64,000 bases of DNA from NCBI GenBank assembly GCA_946800325.1, contig OX326956.1:16954667-17018666 (forward strand), written 5' to 3'. A program made the translations under genes and the position numbers. Under the pieces are notes generated by a model, which had not been told where the DNA came from, searched no databases, and saw only the letters and a list, made by a program, of their open reading frames with translations. Below are positions 47,685 through 57,639 of the stretch, in pieces (positions within the stretch are counted from its first letter, which is position 1; the number at the start of each line of letters is the position of its first letter). The DNA comes from Luzula sylvatica (taxonomy: Eukaryota > Streptophyta > Magnoliopsida > Poales > Juncaceae).

Positions 47685-47922
47685 TTTTTCTTTTTGGACT
47701 ATTTTTATTTTTAATCTGTAATGCCTGTAAGAACTATAAGGCCTTATTTTAGCCTGTTTATTTTTGTTTAATACTATGAAAGCCCACGGGCATTAAAAAA
47801 AAGAAAAAAGAAAAGGAGAACATTAGGATATATTGATTCTTTCGCAATTTATGCTTAAAATATCACAATGAATATTGTTGATAATTTGGTCATGATAAAT
47901 GATTTTTCAATTTATCTAAATA

Positions 47923-49229
47923 CATTCCCTTTTGTCATATTTTAATTCATTTATACACAAAAATCATATGTAAATATTTATATCATATGTAATGTTTAAA
48001 AAATCACATGATATAAACGCATTCCCTTTTGTCATATTTTAATTCATTTGTACACAAAAATCATATGTAAATGTTTATATCGTATGTAATGTTTAAAAAA
48101 TCACATGATATAAACGCATTCCCTTTTGTCATATTTTAATTCATTTATACACAAAAATCATATGTAAATGTTTATATCTTATGTAATGTTTAAAAAATCA
48201 CATGACATAAACGCATTCCCTTTTGTCATATTTTAATTCATTTATACACAAAAATCATATGTAAATGTTTATATCGTATGTAATGTTTAAAAAATCACAT
48301 GATATAAATGCATTCCCTTTTGTCATATTTTAATTCATTTATACACAAAAATCATATGTAAATGTTTATATCATATGTAATGTTTAAAAAATAACATGAT
48401 ATAAACGCATTCCATTTTGTCATATTTTAATTCACTTATACACAAAAATCATATGTAAATGTTTATATCGTATGTAATGTTTAAAAATCACATGATATAA
48501 ATGCATTCCCTTTTGTCATATTTTAATTCATTTATACACAAAAATCATATGTAAATGTTTATATCATATGTAATGTTTAAAAAATCGCATGATATAAACG
48601 CATTCCCTTTTGTCATATTTCAATTCACTTATACACAAAAATCATATGTAAATGTTTATATCGTATGTAATGTTTAAAAAATCACATGATATAAACGCAT
48701 TCCCTTTTGTCATATTTTAATTTATTTGTACACAAAAATATATGTAATGTTTATATCATATGTAGTGTTCAAAAAATCACATGATATAAGCGCATTCCCT
48801 TTTTGTCATATTTTAATTCATTTATACACAAAAATCATATGTAATGTTTATATCATATGTAATGTTCAAAAAAATCACATGATATAAACGCATTTCCTTT
48901 GGTCATATTTTAATTCATTTATACACAAAAATCATATGTAATGTTTATATCATATGTAATGTTCAAAAAATCACATGATATAAACGCATTCCCTTTTGTC
49001 ATATTTTAATTCATTTATACACAAAAATCATATGTAATGTTCAAAAAATCACATGATATGAACGCATTCCCTTTTGTCATATTTTAATTCATTTATACAC
49101 AAAAATCATATGTAATGTTTATATCATATGTAATGTTCAAAAAATCACATGATATAAACGCATTCCCTTTTGTCATATTTTTATTCATTTATACACAAAA
49201 ATCATATGTAATGTTTATATCATATGTAA
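47923..49229. repeat. 97-bp tandem repeat array, main part (~13.5 copies)
   Basis: CATTCCCTTTTGTCATATTT starts at 47,923, 48,020 and 48,117 and continues to 49,229 with a 97-bp period. Later units lost a few bases (ATGTAATG in place of ATGTAAATG), and one unit is shortened at about 49,030. U2 has a single unit at 52,721, so the array expanded only in U1. Confidence 0.95.
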
Positions 49230-50103
49230 TTTCCCCTCTCATTAGAGAGGCAATACTAGCGCTCATGTGAAGCCACGTCGTCGTTTACTGTTCACCCGGA
49301 CTGTTCATAACCTTTAATGTTCATCCCTGGTACTGTTCATCCGGGTTACTGTTCATCGTGGTTTTTTTTTTATATGGAATTTTATTTTATTTGACATATG
49401 TCTTGTGTTCTAAATAAAATATTTGAATTTTTCATCGTATTAATAAATATAATTGACATATGTCTTGTGTTCTAAATAAAATATTTGAATTTTTCATTGT
49501 ATTAATAAATATAATTTTACTGTTAATAAAATACTATTCACACAAATACTTTTTGTTAGCCTGAGCTGGTATTATTTTTTTTTTGTGCTTATTATAACAG
49601 TTTTGATTGGTACCAAGCTGCGTTTTTTTGTGCTTATTATAATATTTTTGATTGGTACCAAGCTGCGTCTTTTATGTTTTTTTGTTTGTCTTTTTCAGAA
49701 TTTTATTGTATTTCACATGTTTTGTATTCTAAATAAAACATTTGAATTTTTCTTTTGGAGCATATGATATGTTTTGAGGAGGAAAAAAGTTTACATTTAT
49801 TGCATAATACTCTGAGACTATTTAATATCAGACTTTTTTTTTAAATTAACATTTATGAAGATTACTTTTGTTTTGCACTTGTAACGTTTTAGATAAAATT
49901 ATTATTTTATGATCATAAAAGATTTTGAAAAATCGCAGCGAAGCACGAGAAATATTTCTATTTTCTTATCAAATAATATATCAAATAATATATCCCGCAA
50001 CGAAATAATATATCAAATAATATATAAAATTATTACTTTTGCTTATTATATTATTTCTTATCAAATAATATATCCCGCAGCGAAGCGCGGGCTATTTTCC
50101 TAG
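49230..50103 (+). mobile_element. Non-autonomous Helitron (874 bp)
   Basis: Inserted inside a unit of the 97-bp array: host text ATATGTAA precedes it and TGTTTAAAAAATCACATGAT resumes after it, so the insertion is between A and T without a target duplication. The 3' end has the classic form: a hairpin CCCGC-AGCGAAGC-GCGGG at about 50,074-50,091, then CTATTTTC and the terminal CTAG (50,100-50,103). The 5' end (TTTCCCCTCTCATTAGAG) is slightly off the TC rule. Internal features are repeats of TGTTCATCC (49,280-49,350) and a doubled ~60-bp segment GACATATGTCTTGTGTTCTA (49,391 and 49,453). No RepHel coding sequence. Confidence 0.9.
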
Positions 50104-50370
50104 TGTTTAAAAAATCACATGATATAAACGCATTCCCTTTTGTCATATTTTAATTCATTTATACACAAAAATCATATGTAATGTTTAAAAAATCACATGA
50201 TATAAACATTCCCTTTTGTCATATTTTAATTCATTTATACACAAAAATCATATGTAATGTTTATATCATATGTAATGTTTAGAAAATCACATGATATAAA
50301 CGCATTTCCTTTTGTCATATTTTTATTCATTTATACACAAAAATCATATGTAATGTTTATATCATTAGTC
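50104..50370. repeat. 97-bp tandem repeat array, part beyond the Helitron (~2.7 copies)
   Basis: Resumes the same unit at the exact point of interruption and ends at ATATCATTAGTCCACC, where U1/U2 homology continues. Confidence 0.95.
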
Positions 50371-51632
50371 CACCTTAACACTAAACTACTTGATTTCTAC
50401 CATGGGATGAAAACATAGCATGACAAACTAATATTGTTGAGATAAATTAAAATTTCATCAATTGATAAAGATAATTTAAAAACTGAATGGCCTATTTAAA
50501 TAAAATCAAAATTTGAGTTTACCCAAATTTTACCCAATTAAAAAAGACGTCACCCTCATGATTATTTTTTAATTAATTGTAGTTGTGACCTGTATCACCA
50601 ATATGTGGAATATGGACTATAGTATCGGTTCATATTTTATGGGTAACATAGCATGCTCCACAAACACAAAAAAACATCGATCACGTTTAATTGGATTGAT
50701 TAGATGTTTTAATTAAATCAATCTAAGTAAACATTGACTTGAATGCTAATCAATTCAATTAAATTTTTTAATCCTCCTCAATTAACGTATTCATGATTTT
50801 TTTCTCATGTTGATGGGGTACCATATATATCCCCATGTTTTATCGCCAAACAGATCGACGCTTTTGATATGACATAGTTGCTAACTTCGACTACTTTAAA
50901 AGCTAGATGCATATATTATCGTTGTCAACTTTCTTGGCAAGGCTCGCCATTTAATAAGGATTTACTTTGCCCCCAACAACTTGTCTCTCTCGTTCTCTAT
51001 AAGTATTTCGAGAAAAATTAGTGAGGTAATGAGCAATTCAATTAAAACACAAAAACGAATTAATCGTTAATTTTAACGTATCAATAAAAATAAATGTTAA
51101 TTAATTATTAATTTATTTTTACATATAAATTTAGTGTTAATTTGGTGTTAATTAGATTACTAAGTAATTATTAATTATTAGACAACAATGATAGACGGAG
51201 ACATAGCATATGGTTTCTTTAATAAGAGTAAGTAATATTATTGAGCCTAGTTATTAGTCCCACAAAGCCTAGTTGCACCGATTAATTTATCTTAATTCTA
51301 AATTTATGCAATAACGACACTCTTTGAATACCCTATAGTATACTTGTTTATTTTCTTAATGTGTTTGTTGAAATAGTATGAGCAAAAGCACAATAAACTT
51401 CCAATATCGACAAGAGTAGCAACGAAGATCATACAAGCTACGTAACAAAAAAATTGATCTTTTTCTAATATAACAATTGGAAAAACGCACTTTACTCTAA
51501 TACAATTAACATAGCAATTAACACATGTCATAATATAATTAAGGACCATATGATATATAATTAATATGAAAATGTTCGACATACCCCCAACTCTCATTTA
51601 GTAAGTTTGATGACATGGATATGACTTAGCGA
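50371..51632. other. Intergenic DNA of U1, no gene
   Basis: The ordinary AT-rich body of U1 with a U1-specific stretch (about 50,965-51,235). No coding frame I can support. Confidence 0.5.
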
Positions 51633-51641
51633 TTTAAAAAT

Positions 51642-52364
51642 GGGAAGCCCTATTTCTAGAGCTGGTATTTCTGAATCTATAACACTATATTAAAATCCCC
51701 AAAATACCCTTTGTTAATCATGGAATGTATTGATAAGACTCTCATCTATTAATTTGTTAACTATATCAATCTTAATTAGTCTGTTAAAAATAAAAAATTA
51801 ACATCGTGTAAATAATTAAAGATATATCTTGATCCATCATATTCTCTATATTTGATTTAAGATAAAATATGAATGGTGATATGATTCTTAACAGAAACCT
51901 AGCAATTTAGAAAAATGAATAAGTAGAAAAAGACATGATGAAAGTTAGAGAAATATAAAATATGAATGCAGCAATTTAAATCTTTAATTATTTACAATAA
52001 TTCTAGATTCCAATTTCGATAGCTTAATTTAAGAAAGATATAATCAACAAAATAATAAATAATAAATTTTTTTATAAATTTTTGAATACATAATTACTAG
52101 TTAATATATGAGAATGTTTTCTCATTCATATCATGAGATTTGTAGGGATATTTATATATTTAGAGGAATAAATTTGATATTTTACAGAGTGATATACACG
52201 AAATAATTCCACTGTAATATATCATTAATTTGGAAGAAATGGTTAATAAATTAATAGATTTATTAAATTAGTCAATGCATTCAATGATTAGAAAAAGATA
52301 TTTTGAGGATTTTAATATAATTGTTCTAGATTCAGAAATATCAATTCTAAAAATAGCGTTTTCC
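51642..52364. mobile_element. MITE with long TIRs and 9-bp duplication (723 bp)
   Basis: The left arm (TATTTCTGAATCTATAACAC, TATTAAAATCCCCAAAATAC) is mirrored in the right arm (reverse complement GATATTTCTGAATCTAGAAC, TATTAAAATCCTCAAAATAT) over about 150 bp or more. Flanks TTTAAAAAT (51,633-51,641) and TTTAAGAAT (52,365-52,373) form a 9-bp duplication with one mismatch. The interior is AT-rich and non-coding. Confidence 0.8.
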
Positions 52365-52553
52365 TTTAAGAATTAACATATTAATTCATGATATTATATC
52401 TTAAATGAATGTTAAATCATAAATTAAAATGTAAAATAATATATTTATTTCTTTATTCTTAAAGTGTTAATCGATATCTATTTCATCATGTATCTTGTGA
52501 GAGAATTCTAGGGGGTATCCATCACTACTCTAAATAATATTCACCTGAAATGT

Positions 52554-52560
<7 letters not shown>

Positions 52561-52611
<51 letters not shown>
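52561..52611. repeat. Poly(A) run of 51 bases
   Basis: Uninterrupted A. At the equivalent place in U1 (47,795-47,815) there is an interrupted A-rich stretch, so this run lengthened in U2. No retrotransposon body precedes it. Confidence 0.95.
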
Positions 52612-52613
<2 letters not shown>

Positions 52614-53292
52614 AGAACATTAGCGACATATTGATTCGTTCACAATTTATGCTTAAAATCTCACAAACGAATAATGTTGGTAATTTGGTCTTGATAAATG
52701 ATTTTTCAATTTATCTAAACGCATTCCCTTTTGTCATATTTTATTTCATTTATACACAAAAATCATATGTAATGTTTATATCATTAATCCACCTTAACAC
52801 AAAATTACTTGATTTCTACCATGGGATGATAACGTAGCATGACAAACTAATATTGTTGAGATAAATTAAAATTTCAGCAATTGATACAGATAATTTAAAA
52901 ACTGAAAGGCCTATTTAAATTGAAATCAAAATTTGAGTTCCCCCAATTAAAAAGGACGTCACCCAATTAATTCATTTAATTGTAGTTGTGACTTGTATCA
53001 CCAATCTTGTAGAATTGTTAATTCCTAATTAATTCAATTAATTAATGTAGGATTAATTCATGTGTATTGATTGATGTATTAATCAACATATATCCGAATT
53101 AACAAATGATAATTAATATTTAAAATTTATTAATTCAATGTTTTTTGTTAATTGAGATGTTAATTAAATAGATTAATTAAGAATTAGTGGTTTTTTGTTG
53201 CAATTTCGTAGCAAAGTATAATTTCTCTATTTGACATGACATAGTTGTTAACTTCGACTAATTTGAAAGCTAGATGCATAATACTATCATTG

Positions 53293-53430
53293 GAGTCAAT
53301 GGGGTTCGTGACCCAGTGGTCGAATGTGAGACACAAAAAATTATATGTTGTGAAAGATTGTGGATTCGAATTTCATTGGCGACAATGGAAGAAGAACTAC
53401 TGAGCCTTTTCCATTTACTCTTTCTTTTTT
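53293..53430 (+). mobile_element. tRNA-derived SINE (138 bp) with 15-bp target duplication
   Basis: Flanked by exact 15-bp repeats ATAATACTATCATTG (53,278-53,292 and 53,431-53,445). U1 and U3 lack it and read straight through the site (U3: GCATAATACTATCGTTGTCAACTTTC, seen at about 57,871), giving a clean empty site. The body has an A-box-like GTGACCCAGTGGTCG, a B-box-like GTGGATTCGAATTTC and a T-rich 3' end (CTCTTTCTTTTTT). Confidence 0.9.
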
Positions 53431-54042
53431 ATAATACTATCATTGTCAACTTTCTTGGCAAGACTCGCCATTTAATAAGATGAAGTGGTATTGGGCCTAG
53501 TTGGTAGTCCCACAAAGCCTAGTTGCACCGACTATTTTATTTTTTGCTTGTCGAAATTATGCAATAACGACACTCTTTGAATACACTATATTATACTTGT
53601 TTGTTTTCTTAACTGGACTGTTGAAATAGTATGAGTAAATACAATTGAATTATGATAAATCTTTATTTTTAGCAATTAGAAGGATAAAAATAAAAATACA
53701 AATCCCCTTTATTGTTGAAAGAAATGGCAAGGCAAACACAGTGTGCGTGGAGCCCTTGCCTGAGCCATAATAATCGATAAACAAGAAGAACCATTAATAC
53801 TTATTCCATCTGCAAAGAGCCAAAACATAGTCCCCACCCCGCCACAATCCACGTATATTCATTTTTTTTTTAATGTCTACTCTTAAATATTATTATATTA
53901 ATAATAAGACTACAAATAAGTTTGTTAAATTTTTAAGGACGATTTTCGAAAAAAAAAATGTTGATCTTTCTTGTATTAAAGAGGAAACAACTTTGTGGAT
54001 TTTGCAAAAGAAATATGAAGTGAATGAAATATCAGTTATGGC

Positions 54043-54226
54043 CAGGGACGGAACCAGAACGGAATAATAGGGGGGGGAATGATAGGGAGGCCAAGAACGA
54101 GTAATTCAATACAATTTTTAACCTATAAATTATAATTAACATATATAATTTCTCTATATATACATTCGTGTGTAATTTCATGGAACCCCCCCCCCCCCCC
54201 CCCCCCCCCCCCTAGTTCCGTCCTTG
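54043..54226. mobile_element. hAT MITE with internal poly(C) (184 bp)
   Basis: Ends CAGGGACGGAACCAG and (reverse complement) CAAGGACGGAACTAG, with an exact 8-bp duplication GTTATGGC (54,035-54,042 and 54,227-54,234). G-rich (54,071-54,078) and C-rich (54,186-54,212) tracts lie symmetrically inside the two ends. Non-coding. Confidence 0.9.
54186..54212. repeat. Poly(C) run of 27 bases
   Basis: Pure C tract inside the hAT MITE; the opposite end carries the complementary G8. Confidence 0.95.
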
Positions 54227-54234
54227 GTTATGGC

Positions 54235-55137
54235 GTGCCTTGCTAGCGATGGTTCAATAATATAAGGAAAATGTTGTATATCCCTCTACCTTCTCTCGGA
54301 CCTTTGGATGTGCTGGCAAACGTCAAATAGCAATAGGAACCCTACTTTTCTTATCACGAATTGTACCCACCTGTCACGTGGAAGGCAGTAATTGATTGCA
54401 TAAAAAATGTGCTGAAATTCACCCATTACCCCCCACCTGCTACGTGACAGATTGGTATAGTTCGTAGTAGAAAATGTGTGGTTCCTTGCATTATTCTAAG
54501 CAAACCGTTAAACCATATGCGGATTAAATCTTATCGTCGACTGCATGTGTTAGGATTGTCATTTCAAAAATCACATAAGCAGACTTGTTGTTTATTTTTG
54601 TCACATCCCACGCTTTACGATAAGGATGGAATCATCATCTCCTTTCTCTCAAAATTTCCCGTCTCTCTCCCAACTTTCCCTTTTGCCTTCGTCTCTTTTC
54701 TCATTTTCAATTTTTTCTTTTTTTTCCTCTCACCATCATTGTCAAGCATGTGCATGGAACTTTGCTCCAACAACGAAGATTTCTCTACGTATGACGATGA
54801 CATTCCCTGCCAAACATCCCTTGCACGAAAACATCAAGATTAATTACTAGCATCAACGAGATTGTAGCTAATTATCTTCATATCTATGGTTGTTGATTAC
54901 CAACTAGATCGATCTGCCCTTCTTTCTCATATTTTTATTTGTCAGAAATTTGGCCGGTTTTTAATAATTTCTGTTTTTCTGAAATTCGAGGGCTTTTAAT
55001 CATAATCAGAAATTTCGAGTTTTTTTAATCAAATTTTTATTGTTGATTTCTTAAAATTAAACATTACATATAAGCGATTTAAATCATATAATATTGAAAT
55101 CATAAATATCAGTTTATTTTTTTTTTCGAGTTCTAAT
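54235..55137. other. U2 body between insertions, no gene called
   Basis: CT-rich stretch 54,640-54,735, conserved in U3, resembles a leader or promoter-proximal region. Short overlapping frames here are low-complexity. Confidence 0.45.
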
Positions 55138-55146
55138 ATCTTTTAT

Positions 55147-56809
55147 GGGGAATGGTATCATACACACCTATCTTGCTTACTATACACCCTTCTTGATTTG
55201 ACGGTATAGATTAAAACATTGAGGCGAATCAACAGTCAGGATTAAATATTGCAACTTAAGTTTTTCTTACCGTACATCCAAAAAAGGGCAAAAACGTAAT
55301 TTTTTAGGAAAATTATGTTCTTCCCCCCACACACCACCTCCTCATTTCCCCCACACAAGTCCCAATGCAATGGGATGAAATAGAACCCCATTTTGCATCC
55401 GAATATGACTCCAATTAAATTTTCATCCAAAATTTAATTAACTTAATTGAAATTTAATTCATGACACCATTAATAAGTTTAATTAGAACACAATTTATTA
55501 TAAATTAATTAAAAGAGATCGTAATTGAAGAAGAATTGGGGTGTAAAATGGGGATCCAATTTCACCCCATGATGTAAGCATGATTCAATCACCATATTGG
55601 TGTTGAAATGGGGGGATGAGTAGAAAGCCTCATTTTTTTATCCACTACTCGTCCTCTCCAACTCTTGAAGTTGGCTCTGCAGCCATATTTCCCCTCCCCA
55701 ATTACTCTCCAGTTGCTATAGTCTCGTCTCACCCCCAGTTTTTCTCTCTCGCACGCCCCCGTTACGTCGGCAAATTAGATCCAGTTGACAGCGAACGTGA
55801 TCGCCCAGGTTCTCTCTCGACGCACATCTCAATCTCTCCGACGATCCTGATCCCACAACGTCCTGTAAATATCTGCGAGTTTCTCAGAAACATGGGAATA
55901 ATGACGTCTCTGTTATGCAGTAAAAGCCATACGTCTCCATTGCTCTCTTCCCCTAGTTTCTCATGGTGGTTTTCACTTTTACCTCATATTTCTCTCTCTA
56001 ATTCGATTATTTTTCTGGAAAAAAAAAAAACATGAACTAGTTCCTCCAAAATGGACAAATCCAATCACTGTAATTGAATCATTTCTTTTTCTCATTTTAC
56101 GATTTTGGAGGAATTAATTTGCATGATTCCTTCAAGGTTATATTTTTATGATTTGTGACATAATTTGATTAGTTTGCATGATTGTTCAAAGTTAACTTCG
56201 TGTACATCATTTTTTTGTAGATTTAAGTTTGGGATATAATTTGATATTAATAGAATCAAATCACAAGCCATATATATAACTTGGATAATAATCATGCAAT
56301 AAAGATGAAGTAATTAGAACTCGAACTAGCTTACTAGCTAAGTAATCTTCATGTTGGTTGTCAATGTTGAATTTACCATCGATATTTAATGAGTACAATA
56401 AACTATATAAACTATATAAAGATTTCAAAACATAAAAAAACAAATTACTAGTTTCTCCTCTAACAAGTGCAACATAACAATGATTTTAAATTGGTAGAAG
56501 AAAGTAACTTGTGCATTCAATGTTTTTGGAGAAGAGAGGCCGAGGCAGTGAGAGAGAGTTTATTAGAAGAGGTGAGGTACGGAGAATGGATGAGGAGAGA
56601 GAGAGAGAGAGAGAGAGAGGGAGTGGCTTGAAAAAGAGAAGTAATTGATAGGTGGAAGAAGACTAAAAAAAATGAAAGGAAATATATGGAAATAATTGAG
56701 AGAGCAATTAATTAACGAAATGGAAGGATAAAAAATCAAATACTTGATAAAAAATTTAATACCGAAAATACCTTTTTTAAAAAGGGTGTATCATAGAAGC
56801 TCCCTTTAC
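55147..56809. mobile_element. Candidate Mutator-type element, possible larger relative of the 240-bp MITEs (1.66 kb)
   Basis: Flanked by an exact 9-bp repeat ATCTTTTAT (55,138-55,146 and 56,810-56,818). The left end GGGGAATGGTATCATACACA and right end (reverse complement GGGAGCTTCTATGATACACC) resemble the GGGGAGTTCTATCATACACC ends of the 240-bp family, but the inversion is imperfect and a few bases are unpaired at the right end. The interior contains a GC-richer, CT-rich stretch at 55,640-55,900 that looks like part of a gene leader or captured gene fragment, and a (GA)n run at 56,597-56,620. U3 lacks this block but has ~130 bp of different sequence there, so the empty site is not clean. Confidence 0.5.
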
Positions 56810-56975
56810 ATCTTTTATATCAAATTTCAGATCTTATCTGAGCATTATACATTGTACACATCAATTTAGGGATTTTAATCATATTGTCAGATGGCATATT
56901 TTAATCATTTTTATGAACTATGTAATTGCATGTGATAATAGTCATTTTTGTTAATTTTTGAAGGTTTTTTTGTGT

Positions 56976-57216
56976 GGGGAGTTCTATTATATACCCATTT
57001 TGCTTATGATACACCAATTTTCAAGGGTATTTTGTGTAATTATCAATTAATGAGTATTTAAGGTAATTTTTCAAGTGTATTTGTTAATAAATGATATGCT
57101 AAATAGGAAATTTGAATTGTTCATGAAAGAAAAAATATCTATAAAAAATAAATTTATGATACACCCTTCTAAATATCCAAAATAATCTTTTGAAAGGGTG
57201 TATGAAAGAACTCCCC
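56976..57216. mobile_element. 240-bp Mutator-type MITE, copy B (inverted relative to A and C)
   Basis: Ends GGGGAGTTCTATTATATACC and (reverse complement) GGGGAGTTCTTTCATACACC, with flanks TTTTTGTGT and TTTTTGTAG as an imperfect 9-bp duplication. U3 has the unfilled site (AGGTTTTATTGAGATATTTAG, about 59,829). Confidence 0.9.
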
Positions 57217-57639
57217 TTTTTGTAGATATTTAGATGGCAATCGATATTTTAAGGTGTAATCAGAAACAATTCAGGGGTTTTTGAAGAATACTACGTTTGT
57301 TTTTGTTGGTGTCAAATTTTAATTGCAAGTACCATTTAAAAGTGTCAATTTGATATGAATAACTAAAGATTTGTAAATTATTTTAACATCTAATCATTGA
57401 CTTTTTTTTACATTTAATATTTGTTTACAAAAATATTATATAACATTTACATCTAATATTTGTTAACAAAAATTTCACATAACATTAACATCTAAAATTG
57501 ACTATATTTGACACCAAAAATCAATATTCATCTTAGTAGGAAACATTTCACATCTAAAATTATTGGAATGTAATAAGAACAATATTTTACATCCAATCTA
57601 ATATTTGACACCAATCTAGTATTTCTTTGTAACATTCAC

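Larger units (their letters stand above)
47811..51400. repeat. Segmental duplication, unit U1
   Basis: Starts GAACATTAGG-ATATATTGATTC and matches U2 (52,612 onward) in discontinuous blocks: 47,811-47,930 with 52,612-52,727; 50,370-50,560 with 52,785-52,960 (CTTGATTTCTACCATGGGAT); 50,870-50,960 with 53,236-53,480; and 51,238-51,385 with 53,490-53,635 (CCCACAAAGCCTAGTTGCAC). The gaps are explained by the 97-bp array, the Helitron and unrelated insertions. Confidence 0.8.

Noticed and set aside
53290..53430. tRNA gene
   Set aside because: A and B box-like motifs are present, but no cloverleaf can be folded and the target duplication shows that it is a SINE.
53873..54067. 64-codon frame upstream of the hAT MITE
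   Set aside because: Runs into the transposon end; most of it is AT-rich and not conserved in U3.
54478..54850. Overlapping 74- and 121-codon frames in U2
   Set aside because: CT-rich, not maintained over their length in U3, no recognised domain; only ~17 codons around 54,750 are shared.
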